In this document: in pieces, positions 11,387 through 21,248 of the stretch
Layout of the letters: the number at the start of each line of letters is the position of its first letter
How positions within the stretch are numbered: the first letter of the stretch is position 1
Origin: Billgrantia sulfidoxydans
Lineage (GTDB): Bacteria > Pseudomonadota > Gammaproteobacteria > Pseudomonadales > Halomonadaceae
DNA length: 64,000 bases
Direction of reading: 5' to 3'
Assembly: GCF_017868775.1 (NCBI RefSeq)
Contig: NZ_CP053381.1
Span: 1,674,001 to 1,738,000, forward strand
Position numbers and translations under genes: made by a program
The notes under the pieces: model-generated
Told to the model about the DNA's origin: nothing
The model's input: only the letters and a program-made list of their open reading frames with translations
Database searches by the model: none

Positions 11387-12283
11387 ATGCAGTTCCCTAC
11401 CATCGAGGATATCGTTGGGCATACGCCGTTGATTCGCCTCAAGCACATCACGGCAGGGCGCAACAACACGCTGCTGGCCAAGCTCGAGGGCAACAATCCC
11501 GCCGGCTCGGTGAAGGATCGTCCGGCACTGTCGATGCTGGAGCAGGCCGAGGCCCGGGGCGACATCTCGCCAGGCGATACCCTGATCGAAGCCACGTCGG
11601 GCAACACCGGGATCGCGCTGGCCATGGCCGCGACGATCAAGGGCTACCGCATGATCCTGATCATGCCGGAGAGCGCCTCGAGCGAGCGCAAGCAGGCCAT
11701 GGCGGCCTATGGCGCCAAGCTGATCACGGTCAGCAAGGAGGGCGGCATGGAGGAGGCGCGCGACCTGGCCGAGACGATGATCGCGCGCGGCGAGGGCAAG
11801 CCGCTCAATCAGTTCGCCAACCCCGACAACCCGCTGGCGCACTACCGCGGTACCGGCCCCGAGCTGTGGGAGCAGACCGGCGGCACGATCACCCACTTCG
11901 TCAGTTCCATGGGCACCACGGGAACGATCATGGGCGTATCGGCGTACCTCAAGGAGCGCAACCCCGACATCCAGATCATCGGCCTGCAGCCGGAGGACGG
12001 CGCCAGCATTGCCGGCATCCGGCGCTGGCCCAAGGCGTACCTGCCCAGCATCTTCGATGCCAGCCGGGTCGACCGCGTGCTCGACATCGGCCAGCACGAG
12101 GCCGAAGAGCACATGCGACGCCTGGCCCGGGAGGAGGGCATTCTGGCCGGTGTCTCGTCCGGGGGAGCCCTGGCGGGCGCACTGCGCGTTGCCGAGGGCG
12201 TCGAGAACGCGGTGATCGTCTTCATCGTCTGCGACCGCGGCGATCGCTATCTCTCGACCGGGCTGTTCGCTCCGGAGGCTTGA
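11387..12283 (+). CDS. cysM: Cysteine synthase B
   Basis: 298-residue PLP enzyme that makes cysteine, or S-sulfocysteine, from O-acetylserine and sulfide or thiosulfate. The PLP lysine is Lys43 in NNPAGSVKDRPA and the phosphate-binding loop is in EATSGNTGIAL. The sequence GLQPEDGASIAGIRRWP is typical of CysM rather than CysK. The ATG follows TAAGGA. The gacS-cysM-rumA-relA order matches pseudomonads and Halomonas. Confidence 0.93.
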   Translation: MQFPTIEDIVGHTPLIRLKHITAGRNNTLLAKLEGNNPAGSVKDRPALSMLEQAEARGDISPGDTLIEATSGNTGIALAMAATIKGYRMILIMPESASSERKQAMAAYGAKLITVSKEGGMEEARDLAETMIARGEGKPLNQFANPDNPLAHYRGTGPELWEQTGGTITHFVSSMGTTGTIMGVSAYLKERNPDIQIIGLQPEDGASIAGIRRWPKAYLPSIFDASRVDRVLDIGQHEAEEHMRRLAREEGILAGVSSGGALAGALRVAEGVENAVIVFIVCDRGDRYLSTGLFAPEA

Positions 12284-12284
12284 G

Positions 12285-13703
12285 GTGGCAATGCTTGGCA
12301 AGCGACGGCCGGCGCGACAGCGAACCGGCGTCTCGGGGCTGCAACGACGTGGGGGCGACGCACCGGCTGCCGCGACAGCGGCGGCAGAGGCGACGGTGGT
12401 CATCGAACGGCTCGCCCACGATGGCCGGGGCGTGGCGCATGCGGCCAGCGGCAAGACCCTGTTCGTCGAAGGGGCGCTGCCCGGTGAGCGCGTCGAGGTG
12501 GCGGTACACCGCACGCGCAAGCGCTACGACGAGGCCCATGTCCGCGAGCTGCTCGAGCCGGCGGCCGAGCGGGCCGAGCCTCCCTGCCTCCACTATGGCC
12601 AGTGCGGCGGCTGCGACCTGCAGCATCTCGCCGTCGAAGCCCAGCGCGAGCACAAGCGGACGGTACTCGTCGAACTGCTCCAGCGAGAGGGCCTCGAACT
12701 GGCCGAGCCGCCCGAATTGCTGGCGGGAGAGGCGCTCGGCTACCGCCGACGAGCCCGCCTGGGCGTCAAGGTGGATGCCCAGGGGCGCGTGCATCTCGGT
12801 TTTCGCGCACGTCACGCCAGCCGGCTGATCGACATCGAGACCTGTCAGGTGCTGCAACCCGACCTGTCGGCGCTGCTCGAACCGCTGCGCGAGCTGTTGG
12901 CAGGGCTCGAAGCGCCACGCCTGGTCGGGCACCTCGAGCTGGTGGCATCCGCCACGCATCGCGTGGTGGTGGTGCGCCAACTGCGCGACAACCGCGCAGA
13001 CCGGCATCGCTGGCAGGCGTTCGGCCAAGCCCATGGCGTCGGCGTGGCTCGCCTGTTGGGGCGCGAGGCGCCGAGCCTGGAGTGGTTGGGCGAGGCGCCG
13101 GCGCTCGACTACCGCTTGCCCGGGGGCGACGCGGAACTCGAGCTCGGCTTTGCGCCGGGTGATTTCATCCAGGTCAACGACCAGATCAATCGGGCGCTGG
13201 TGGCGACGGCGCGGCAGTGGCTGGCGCCGGTGGCCGGCCAGCGCGTGCTGGACCTGTTTGCCGGCATCGGCAATTTCGGCCTGCCGCTGGCGCTCGATGG
13301 CGCCGTGGTCACGGCGGCGGAGGGCAGCCCTGCCATGGTCGCCAGGCTTCAGCACAATGCGAGGCGCAACGGGCTCGACATCGAGGCCCAGCAGCTCGAC
13401 CTCAACGACCAGGTGGCCGTGGCCCAGCTCCTGGCACGGCTCGCGCCCGAGGCGGTGGTGCTGGATCCGCCCCGCGACGGGGCCGATGCGGTGTGTCGCG
13501 CATTGATCGAACGCCCCGTGGCGCGGCTGGTCTACATTGCCTGTGACCCTGCCACGCTGGCGCGCGATGCGGCACGACTCGTGCATGGCGGTTATCGTCT
13601 CACTCGGGTGGCGGTGGCCGACATGTTCGTGCACACCTCGCACCTGGAGTCCCTGTTGCTGCTCGAATACGGTGCAACGCGGCCGTCATCGCAAGGAGCC
13701 TAG
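12285..13703 (+). CDS. rlmD: 23S rRNA (uracil-1939-C5)-methyltransferase RlmD
   Basis: 472 residues, a SAM-dependent RNA methyltransferase (RumA family). The N-terminal TRAM domain is at about 30-90. The iron-sulfur cysteine cluster is CLHYGQCGGC near 104-113, plus a later Cys in ETCQVL. The SAM motif is LDLFAGIGNFGLPLA, and the nucleophilic Cys is in YIACDPATLARD. Both GTG at 12285 (GGAGG upstream) and ATG at 12291 (GAGG upstream) could be the start. It sits 2 bp before relA. Confidence 0.93.
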   Translation: MAMLGKRRPARQRTGVSGLQRRGGDAPAAATAAAEATVVIERLAHDGRGVAHAASGKTLFVEGALPGERVEVAVHRTRKRYDEAHVRELLEPAAERAEPPCLHYGQCGGCDLQHLAVEAQREHKRTVLVELLQREGLELAEPPELLAGEALGYRRRARLGVKVDAQGRVHLGFRARHASRLIDIETCQVLQPDLSALLEPLRELLAGLEAPRLVGHLELVASATHRVVVVRQLRDNRADRHRWQAFGQAHGVGVARLLGREAPSLEWLGEAPALDYRLPGGDAELELGFAPGDFIQVNDQINRALVATARQWLAPVAGQRVLDLFAGIGNFGLPLALDGAVVTAAEGSPAMVARLQHNARRNGLDIEAQQLDLNDQVAVAQLLARLAPEAVVLDPPRDGADAVCRALIERPVARLVYIACDPATLARDAARLVHGGYRLTRVAVADMFVHTSHLESLLLLEYGATRPSSQGA

Positions 13704-13705
13704 AG

Positions 13706-15982
13706 ATGGTGAAAGTTCGCGACGACCAGCCACTGACGGACAATGGTGACGTCGATATCGGTCACTGGCTGGAGCGCCTTCAGGAAGACGTCAAGCTGCG
13801 CGACCCGGGGGAAATGCGCGAGGCGTGTGAACTCGCCAGGCGCCTTACCCGGGAGGCCGACCGCCCCCACAAGGCCTGGCTGCCCCAGGACACGACCTAC
13901 CGCATGGGCCTCGAGATGGCGGACATCCTGGCCCTGCTCAAGCTCGACCAGCCGGCACTCGAAGCCGCCGTGCTCTATCGCGCCGTGCGCGAAGGGCTGA
14001 TCTCTGCCGATGCCGTGGCGCGCCAGTTCGGCAAGGAAGTGGCGCACCTGATCGAGGGCGTGCTGCAGATGGCGGCCATCAGCAACGCCCAGGTGCCCAG
14101 CCAAGGCCTGGTCCAGCACGACCAGCAGGACAACCTGCGCAAGATGCTGGTCACGATGATCGACGACGTGCGCGTGGCGCTGATCAAGATCGCCGAGCGC
14201 ACCTGTGCGCTGCGCCAGGTCAAGGACGCCCCGCGCGAGAAGCGCCTGCAGGTGGCCCGCGAGGTGTTCGACATCTATGCCCCGCTGGCCCATCGGCTGG
14301 GCATCGGTCAGGTCAAGTGGGAGCTCGAGGACCTCTCCTTCCGCTACCTGCACGAGGACGACTACAAGGCGATCGCCCGTCAGCTGGCCGAGAAGCGCCT
14401 CGACCGCGACCGCTACATCCACGACGTGGTCGAAACCCTCAAGGGCATGCTCGAGGCCCAGGGCATCAACCGGTACGAGGTCAACGGTCGCGCCAAGCAC
14501 ATCTACTCGATCTGGCGCAAGATGAAGCGCAAGCGCATCGACTTCTCCCAGGTCAACGACGTGCGCGCGGTGCGCATCCTGGTGCCGGAGGTGGCCGACT
14601 GCTACACCGTGCTGGGGTTGGTGCACTCGCGCTGGCACCACGTGCCCAACGAGTTCGACGATTACATCGCCAACCCCAAGAAGAACGGCTACCAGTCGTT
14701 GCACACCGCCGTGCTGGGGCCCGAGAACAAGGTGCTGGAGATCCAGATCCGCACCTTCACCATGCACGACGAGGCCGAGCTCGGCGTCTGCGCCCACTGG
14801 CGCTACAAGGGGCACGACACCGGCGGCAAGAGTACCAGCTACGAGGAGAAGATCGCCTGGCTGCGCCAGGTCCTCGAGTGGCAGGACGAGGTCGGCGACT
14901 TCAGCGACCTGCGCGAAGGGCTCTCCAGCGACGTGGCGCCGGACCGCATCTACGTGTTCACGCCGGACGGCCACGTCATCGACCTGCCGCGCATCGCCAC
15001 GCCCATCGATTTCGCCTACCGGGTGCATACCGAGGTCGGCCACCGTTGCCGCGGGGCCAAGGTCGATGGCCGCATCGTGCCGCTCACCTACAAGCTAAGG
15101 ACCGGCCAACAGGTCGAGATCCTCACCGCCAGCAAGGGCGGTCCCAGCCGCGACTGGCTCAACCCCAGCCTCGGCTACGTGCGCACTTCGCGCGCGCGGG
15201 CCAAGATCCAGTCGTGGTTCAAGCACCAGGCCCGCGAGCAGAACCTGGAGGAAGGCAAGGCGCTGTTCGATCGCGAGATGAAGCGTCTCGACGTGGAGGA
15301 CATGGACCTCGCCACCCTGGCGCAGAAAGTCAACTACCAGACCCCCGAGGACATGTACGCTGCGCTGGGGGCGGGGGACCTTCGCATCGGCCAGGTACTG
15401 CACCAGGCCCAGCAGCTGTTCGGCGAGACCGACGACCAGGAGCAGCTCGATCGCCTGCTGGCCAAGCCGCGGCGCGACTCGGGCAAGGGGGCCGCCAGCG
15501 ACATCACCGTGCTCGGCGTGGGCAATCTCAAGACCAGCATGGCCAACTGCTGCCATCCGGTGCCCGGCGAGCCGATCGTCGGCTTCATCACCCAGGGCCG
15601 CGGCGTCACCGTGCATCGTCAGGACTGCCCCAACATCCTGCAGCTGCGCCTGGACGAGCCGCAGCGGGTCATCGAGGTGGAGTGGGGGCAGCGTGCCCGT
15701 ACCCAATACCCGGTCGACATCGAGATACAGGCCTGGGACCGTTCCGGCCTGTTGCGCGACGTCACCGGCATTCTCGGCAACGAGAAGGTCAACGTGCTGT
15801 CGGTGAACACCCTGACCGATACCCGCGACGGCATCGCCCGCATGCGCATCACCGTGGAAGTCGATGGCTTGGAGACGCTGGGCAGATTGTTCTCGCGCAT
15901 CCAGCAGCTGTCCAACGTGATCGAGGTCCAGCGCCTGCGCACGGGCGCCAAGGGAGCCAAGCACAAGGGGAGCGGCCCATGA
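13706..15982 (+). CDS. relA: GTP pyrophosphokinase RelA, (p)ppGpp synthetase of the stringent response
   Basis: 758 residues. Ribosome-bound RelA makes pppGpp from ATP and GTP when uncharged tRNA enters the A site. The N-terminal hydrolase-like domain lacks an intact HD pair (IAERTCALR where SpoT has a LADRLHNMR-type motif), which marks it as synthetase-only. The synthetase domain is at about 230-390 with YQSLHTAV. A TGS domain (VFTPDGHVIDLP) lies near 415, and zinc-finger and ACT domains are at the C-terminus. Its stop overlaps the mazG start by 4 bp. Confidence 0.96.
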   Translation: MVKVRDDQPLTDNGDVDIGHWLERLQEDVKLRDPGEMREACELARRLTREADRPHKAWLPQDTTYRMGLEMADILALLKLDQPALEAAVLYRAVREGLISADAVARQFGKEVAHLIEGVLQMAAISNAQVPSQGLVQHDQQDNLRKMLVTMIDDVRVALIKIAERTCALRQVKDAPREKRLQVAREVFDIYAPLAHRLGIGQVKWELEDLSFRYLHEDDYKAIARQLAEKRLDRDRYIHDVVETLKGMLEAQGINRYEVNGRAKHIYSIWRKMKRKRIDFSQVNDVRAVRILVPEVADCYTVLGLVHSRWHHVPNEFDDYIANPKKNGYQSLHTAVLGPENKVLEIQIRTFTMHDEAELGVCAHWRYKGHDTGGKSTSYEEKIAWLRQVLEWQDEVGDFSDLREGLSSDVAPDRIYVFTPDGHVIDLPRIATPIDFAYRVHTEVGHRCRGAKVDGRIVPLTYKLRTGQQVEILTASKGGPSRDWLNPSLGYVRTSRARAKIQSWFKHQAREQNLEEGKALFDREMKRLDVEDMDLATLAQKVNYQTPEDMYAALGAGDLRIGQVLHQAQQLFGETDDQEQLDRLLAKPRRDSGKGAASDITVLGVGNLKTSMANCCHPVPGEPIVGFITQGRGVTVHRQDCPNILQLRLDEPQRVIEVEWGQRARTQYPVDIEIQAWDRSGLLRDVTGILGNEKVNVLSVNTLTDTRDGIARMRITVEVDGLETLGRLFSRIQQLSNVIEVQRLRTGAKGAKHKGSGP

Positions 15983-16875
15983 GCGAGACCCGCCACGCCA
16001 TCGACGACCTGCTGACGCTGATGGCCGTGCTGCGCGACCCCGGGCAGGGCTGTCCGTGGGATCTCGAGCAGGACTGGGACAGCATCGTGCCGCACACCCT
16101 CGAGGAGGCCTACGAGGTGGCCGATGCCATCGAGCGTCGTGCCTGGGAGGAGCTGCCCGGCGAACTCGGCGACCTGCTGTTCCAGGTGGTCTACTACAGC
16201 CAGTTCGCCCGGGAAGAGGGGCGCTTCGACTTCCACGACGTGGTGCACACCCTGACCGACAAGATGGTGCGTCGCCATCCCCACGTCTTTCCCGATGGTA
16301 CCCTGGCGTCGCGTCGCCCGCCCGGCGTGAGTGCCGAGCAGGTCGAGACGCAGTTGGTCAACAGCCGCTGGGAGTCGCTCAAGGCAGATGAACGTGCCGC
16401 CCGCGGCGAGGAGGAGACGCCGGCCTCGGTGCTCGACGACGTGCCGCGCCTGCTGCCGGCGCTCTCGCGTGCCGCCAAGCTCTCCAAGCGCGCGGCCCGG
16501 GTGGGCTTCGACTGGCCCGATGCCGCCGGCGTGATCGCCAAGATCCGCGAGGAGCTCGACGAGGTCGAGCAGGCCCTGGCCGAGGGCGACCACCGCCATG
16601 CGGCACGCGAAGTGGGCGACCTGCTGTTCGCCGTGACCAACCTGGCGCGTACCCTCAAGGCCGACCCCGAGCAGTGCCTGCGCGAGACCAACGCCAAGTT
16701 CGAGCGGCGCTTCCGCCACGTCGAATCGGCCTTGGCCGAGCGCGGCGTGACCACCCGCGACGTCGACCTGGCCACCATGGAGGCGCATTGGCAAGAGGCC
16801 AAGCAGCTCGAGCGCACAGCTTCCGCACCCTCAGCGGGACATTTCGAATCGACTTCAGGAGGAGATCGGCCATGA
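15979..16875 (+). CDS. mazG: Nucleoside triphosphate pyrophosphohydrolase MazG
   Basis: 298 residues. It hydrolyses NTPs to NMP and pyrophosphate. Two MazG repeats are visible: CPWDLEQDWDSIVPHTLEE with EEAYEVADAIE and ELGDLLFQVVYYSQ in the first half, and KIREELDEVEQAL with REVGDLLFAVTNLAR in the second. The ATG overlaps relA by 4 bp and its stop overlaps ppc by 4 bp, giving a tightly coupled relA-mazG-ppc block. Confidence 0.95.
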   Translation: MSETRHAIDDLLTLMAVLRDPGQGCPWDLEQDWDSIVPHTLEEAYEVADAIERRAWEELPGELGDLLFQVVYYSQFAREEGRFDFHDVVHTLTDKMVRRHPHVFPDGTLASRRPPGVSAEQVETQLVNSRWESLKADERAARGEEETPASVLDDVPRLLPALSRAAKLSKRAARVGFDWPDAAGVIAKIREELDEVEQALAEGDHRHAAREVGDLLFAVTNLARTLKADPEQCLRETNAKFERRFRHVESALAERGVTTRDVDLATMEAHWQEAKQLERTASAPSAGHFESTSGGDRP

Positions 16876-19520
16876 GTGGCGATCTGCACGAATCCCTACG
16901 CGACAACGTACGCATCCTCGGCGACAGCCTGGGCCGCACCATCGCCGATGACCTGGGCAAGGGCTTCGTCGACCGCATCGAGACCATCCGCGGCCTGGCC
17001 AAGAGCGGCCGACAGGGGGACGTGCAGAGCAGTCGCGAGCTGATCGAGTACCTGCGCAAGCTGCCCGACCGCGACCTGCTGCCGGTCACCCGTGCGTTCA
17101 ACCAGTTCCTCAACCTGGCCAACATCGCCGAGCAGCACTACCGGGCGCGCTTTCGTCGCGTGGAGGATTACAAGCCCGGTTCGCAGCCGGTGCTGTCGGA
17201 ACTGCTCGAGCGGGCTCGCGATGCCGGCCATGCGCCGCGCAAGCTGGTGGAGAGCCTGGCCACCATGCGCGTGGAGCTGGTGCTGACCGCCCACCCCACC
17301 GAGGTCATCCGGCGAACCCTGATCCAGAAGTACGATGCCATCGATGAGTGCCTCACCGTGATCGAATCCTCGCTGGACTATCCCGAGCGGGCCAGCCGCG
17401 CCCGTGGGCGCCTCGAGGAGCTGATCAGTCAGGCCTGGCACACCGACGAGATCCGTCACGAACGGCCGACGCCGGTGGACGAGGCCAAGTGGGGCTTCGC
17501 GGTGATCGAGAACTCGCTGTGGCAGGCGGTGCCGGCGTTCCACCGCGATCTCGACAGCCTGCTGCTTGAATCCGCCGGCGAGCGCCTGCCGCTGGATGCC
17601 GCACCGATCGTCTTCGCCTCGTGGATGGGCGGCGACCGCGACGGCAATCCCAACGTCACCTCGCGGGTCACCCGTGAGGTGCTGCTGCTGGGGCGCTGGA
17701 TGGCGGCGGACCTCTACCTGCGCGACCTGGAACAGCTCAAGGCCGAGCTTTCCATGTGGAAGTGCAACAGCGCGCTGCGCGCCGAGGTGGGCAACGTCGC
17801 CGAGCCCTACCGCGAGCTGCTCAAGCGCCTGCTGCAGCGGGTCGAGGCGACCCGCGACTGGGCCAAGGCCCAGCTCGACGGGCGCAGCTACGAGGGTGGT
17901 CCGATCATCGAGAACAGCGACCAGCTCTACGCGCCGCTGCTCACCTGCTACCGTTCGCTGTGCGATGTGGGCCTCGACACCATCGCCAACGGCGCCCTGC
18001 TCGACACCCTGCGTCGAGTGGCGGTATTCGGCGTGACCCTGACCAAGCTCGACATCCGCCAGGAGGCGAGCCGCCACGCCCTGGTCATGGAGGAACTGAC
18101 CCAGACCCTGGGGCTCGGTCACTACCGCGACTGGAGCGAGGAGCAGCGCCAGGCCTTCCTGCTGGCCGAGCTGGAATCGCGCCGGCCGCTGATCCCGAGG
18201 CGCTGGGAGTGCTCGGCCGAGACCCGCGAGGTTCTCGATACTTTCCTGGTCATCGCCAACGAGCAGTCCGAGGCGCTCGGCACCTACATCATCTCCATGG
18301 CCGGCCAGCCATCCGATGTGCTCACGGTGGCACTGCTGATGAAGGAGGTCGGGGGTGTCGTGTCGCTGCCCATCGCCCCGCTGTTCGAGACTCTCGACGA
18401 CCTCAACCGCGCCGGCGACGTGATCGACCGCCTGCTGGCGCTGCCGGGCTATCGGGCACTGGCCGGCGAGCGCCAGGAGGTGATGATCGGCTACTCCGAT
18501 TCGGCCAAGGACGCCGGCCAGCTGGCGGCGGCCTGGGCCCAGTACCGCGCGCAGGAGCGGCTGGTGGAGGTGTGCCGTCACCACGGTGTCGACCTGACCC
18601 TGTTCCATGGCCGCGGCGGTGCGGTGGGGCGCGGCGGTGGTCCGGCCTATGCGGCCATCCTGTCCCAGCCGCCGGGCTCGGTGAACGGCAGCCTGCGCGT
18701 CACCGAGCAGGGCGAGATGATCCGCTTCAAGTTCGGCCAGCCCGACATCGCCCTGCGTTCCATGGAGATCTACGCCTGTGCGGTGCTGGAGGCGAGCCTG
18801 CTGCCGCCGCCGGCGCCCGAGCCGCACTGGCGTGAGGAGATGGACCGGCTGGCCGGGATCGCCCACCGCGCCTATGTCGGCGTGGTACGCGAGGATCCCG
18901 ACTTCGTGCCCTATTTCCGCGCGGTGACGCCGGAGGGCGTGCTGGGGCATCTGCCGCTGGGCTCGCGCCCGACCAAGCGTCGCCAGGATGGCGGGGTGGA
19001 GACCCTGCGTGCAATTCCGTGGATCTTCGCCTGGACCCAGATTCGCCTGATGCTGCCGGCCTGGCTGGGCAGCGGCGAAGCGTTCTCGGCGCGGATCGAG
19101 GAGGAGGGCGGCCTCGAGGTGCTACGCGAGATGCGCGATCGCTGGCCCTTCTTCGGCACCTACCTGGACATGCTGGAGATGCTGCTGGCCAAGGCTGACG
19201 TGGGCATCGCCTCCTACTACGAACAGCGCCTGGTCGACGAGCCGGCGCTCAAGGAGCTGGGCGCCCAGCTGCGCCAGCGCTTCACCCGGCTGCAGTCGGT
19301 GGTGCTGGAAATTCTCGACCAGCCGCAGCTGCTGGAACAGACCCCTCTGATCCGCCAGGCGATCGAGGTACGCAACCCCTACATCGACCCGCTGCATGGC
19401 CTCCAGGCGGAGCTTTTGCAACGTAACCGCGACGCCGACGGCGCCATCAGCGGCGAACTCTCGCGCGCGTTGATGGTGACCATGGCGGGGATTGCCGCGG
19501 GGTTGCGCAACACGGGCTAA
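16872..19520 (+). CDS. ppc: Phosphoenolpyruvate carboxylase
   Basis: 882 residues, the usual bacterial length. It carboxylates PEP to oxaloacetate to refill the TCA cycle. Catalytic segments visible are VLTAHPTEV near residue 140, MGGDRDGNPNV near 255, YSDSAKDAGQL near 540 and FHGRGGAVGRGGGP near 577. The ATG is preceded by AGGAGA and overlaps the mazG stop by 4 bp. A long inverted repeat follows 44 bp after the stop. Confidence 0.97.
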   Translation: MSGDLHESLRDNVRILGDSLGRTIADDLGKGFVDRIETIRGLAKSGRQGDVQSSRELIEYLRKLPDRDLLPVTRAFNQFLNLANIAEQHYRARFRRVEDYKPGSQPVLSELLERARDAGHAPRKLVESLATMRVELVLTAHPTEVIRRTLIQKYDAIDECLTVIESSLDYPERASRARGRLEELISQAWHTDEIRHERPTPVDEAKWGFAVIENSLWQAVPAFHRDLDSLLLESAGERLPLDAAPIVFASWMGGDRDGNPNVTSRVTREVLLLGRWMAADLYLRDLEQLKAELSMWKCNSALRAEVGNVAEPYRELLKRLLQRVEATRDWAKAQLDGRSYEGGPIIENSDQLYAPLLTCYRSLCDVGLDTIANGALLDTLRRVAVFGVTLTKLDIRQEASRHALVMEELTQTLGLGHYRDWSEEQRQAFLLAELESRRPLIPRRWECSAETREVLDTFLVIANEQSEALGTYIISMAGQPSDVLTVALLMKEVGGVVSLPIAPLFETLDDLNRAGDVIDRLLALPGYRALAGERQEVMIGYSDSAKDAGQLAAAWAQYRAQERLVEVCRHHGVDLTLFHGRGGAVGRGGGPAYAAILSQPPGSVNGSLRVTEQGEMIRFKFGQPDIALRSMEIYACAVLEASLLPPPAPEPHWREEMDRLAGIAHRAYVGVVREDPDFVPYFRAVTPEGVLGHLPLGSRPTKRRQDGGVETLRAIPWIFAWTQIRLMLPAWLGSGEAFSARIEEEGGLEVLREMRDRWPFFGTYLDMLEMLLAKADVGIASYYEQRLVDEPALKELGAQLRQRFTRLQSVVLEILDQPQLLEQTPLIRQAIEVRNPYIDPLHGLQAELLQRNRDADGAISGELSRALMVTMAGIAAGLRNTG

Positions 19521-19564
19521 CGAGTGTCTGCGCTCGTGCCTTGGTCCTGTCGTTACGCCCAGAC

Positions 19565-19597
19565 ATGAATCGCCCCGGCTTGGCCGGGGCGATTCAT
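19565..19597. terminator. Long inverted repeat between convergent ppc and peroxiredoxin genes, probable bidirectional terminator
   Basis: Perfect 15-bp arms (19565-19579 and 19583-19597; core CGCCCCGGC / GCCGGGGCG) with a 3-nt loop. No proper T tract follows on either strand, so intrinsic termination is likely but not certain. Confidence 0.6.
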
Positions 19598-19619
19598 GTG
19601 CAGTAGGTTCAGCCGTGTC

Positions 19620-20279
19620 TTACTGGGGCTGCTTGACGGTACGCAGGTAGGGCTTGATGGTGGTGAAGCCTTCCGGGTACTTCTTCTTGGCCTCCTCGTC
19701 GCTGACCGCTGGGGGGATGATCACATCGTCCCCGGGTCGCCAGTTCACCGGCGTAGCCACGGTGTGCTTGGCGTTGAGCTGGATCGAATCGAGCAGGCGC
19801 ATCACCTCGTTGAAGTCGCGGCCCGAGGTCATCGGGTAGACCAGCATCGCCTTGACCTTCTTGTCCGGCCCGATGATGAACACCGAACGCACCGTGGCGT
19901 TGTCGGCCGGCGTGCGGCCCTCGGCGCTGCCGCTCTCCTCGGCGGGCAGCATGTCATAGAGCTTGGCGACTTCGAGCTTGTCGTCGCCGATCATCGGGTA
20001 GTTGGGCGCGGTGCCCTGGGTTTCCTCGATGTCCTTGGCCCAGGCGGCGTGGTTGTCGACCGGATCCACCGACAGGCCGATGATCTTGGTGTTGCGCTTG
20101 TCGAACTCGGGCTTGAGCCTGGCCATGTAGCCCAGCTCGGTAGTGCACACCGGGGTGAAGTCCTTGGGGTGCGAGAAGAGAATGCACCAGCTGTCACCGA
20201 TCCATTCGTGAAAGTTCAGCGTACCCTGGGTGGTTTGCGCCGTGAAATCGGGCGCGGTATCGCCGATTCTGAGACTCAT
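19620..20279 (-). CDS. 1-Cys peroxiredoxin (Prx6/AhpC-TSA family)
   Basis: 219 residues. It reduces hydrogen peroxide or alkyl hydroperoxides. The peroxidatic Cys45 lies in DFTPVCTTEL, preceded by FSHPKD. The length and the long C-terminal domain (NWRPGDDVIIPP, KKKYPEGF) fit the Prx6 subfamily, and no resolving Cys is obvious. The start MSLRIGD is preceded by GGAG with 8 bp spacing; an in-frame upstream ATG would add 13 unlikely residues. Confidence 0.92.
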   Translation of the reverse strand: MSLRIGDTAPDFTAQTTQGTLNFHEWIGDSWCILFSHPKDFTPVCTTELGYMARLKPEFDKRNTKIIGLSVDPVDNHAAWAKDIEETQGTAPNYPMIGDDKLEVAKLYDMLPAEESGSAEGRTPADNATVRSVFIIGPDKKVKAMLVYPMTSGRDFNEVMRLLDSIQLNAKHTVATPVNWRPGDDVIIPPAVSDEEAKKKYPEGFTTIKPYLRTVKQPQ

Positions 20280-20440
20280 CTTCGTGACTCCAGGAACAGG
20301 TTCAGGGATGGTGGCCACGGCAGTGCGCGACCAGCCAGTTCACTATAGGCCATGATGCGTAAGAACACCCGGCTATGACAATAGGGGTAGGGCCAACCTA
20401 AACGATCTATGGTTCGGCACGCCGAAGCAGGGCCGGCCAC

Positions 20441-21115
20441 CTAGAAAGCGTAGTGGAGCGAGGCCGTGATCAGGTTCAGGTGGGCCATGCTGGGCGCGTC
20501 GATCTCCTCGAACTCCAGCCGGCTCACCAGCCGGTTGTGCTGAAGTCGGGCGCCGAAGCCCTGGATGCGGGCGGTGCCGTTCGCCGCTGCGTAAAGCGGC
20601 TCGCCCTGGGTCACCGGGTCGCCCTCCCACTCGGCGAAACCCGACTTGGCGTAGAGCCCGAACCGGCCCATGCGTACCCCTGCGACCAGGCTGCCGCCCA
20701 GGGTGGTCGTGTTGACCAGCATGGCCTGGTCGGCGTAGCGGGTCGGGACCTCATCGCTTTCGCGATAGGTGAACTCGGCACCGAGGTCGAGGTGTGGCAG
20801 GTCTGCGGGCGAGAACCCCGCCGTCACGCGAAAGCCCGAAGTGTGGCCATCGAGCGTCTCGAGGTCGCCCCCCTCCAGCACGACCCCGTTGTCGAGGTAC
20901 ATCAGGTCGCTGGTTCTGCTGGCGTAGGAGGGTCGATTCAGCGGTGAGAAGGTCAGGGATGCCAGCAGGTCGCGAGAGGCCTCGGCGTAGGCGGCTTGCT
21001 CGCTGTACGGGGGGGCGCGCTCACCCTGAGGCAAGCCTGCATCTGCCATGGCCACGAGGGGCAACAGCGTGAGGCCGGCGGCCACGGTGATGGCACCTCT
21101 GAAACACGTGCTCAT
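20441..21115 (-). CDS. Predicted outer-membrane beta-barrel protein of unknown function
   Basis: 224 residues. A signal peptide is clear at about 1-25 (GLTLLPLVAMADA). The mature part is rich in alternating hydrophobic and aromatic strands (FRVTAGFSP, LDLGAEFTY, FGLYAKSGFAEW) and ends in Phe (ASLHYAF), the typical BAM signal of an outer-membrane barrel. The family was not recognised. It may be a small OmpW/OprG-like or YfaZ-like barrel; that is an inference from shape only. It lies upstream of the peroxiredoxin on the same strand, 160 bp apart. Confidence 0.6.
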   Translation of the reverse strand: MSTCFRGAITVAAGLTLLPLVAMADAGLPQGERAPPYSEQAAYAEASRDLLASLTFSPLNRPSYASRTSDLMYLDNGVVLEGGDLETLDGHTSGFRVTAGFSPADLPHLDLGAEFTYRESDEVPTRYADQAMLVNTTTLGGSLVAGVRMGRFGLYAKSGFAEWEGDPVTQGEPLYAAANGTARIQGFGARLQHNRLVSRLEFEEIDAPSMAHLNLITASLHYAF

Positions 21116-21248
21116 GTTTCTGACCCATTTCCCTGTGCGATACGCGTCGCTTTCCGGAACCGGCGAAGCGAAACACGCGCCTAGCTTGGGCGTACGAAGC
21201 TAATTACAAGAGCTTAGCAGCACGATAGCGCGATCGCCAGACGACTTC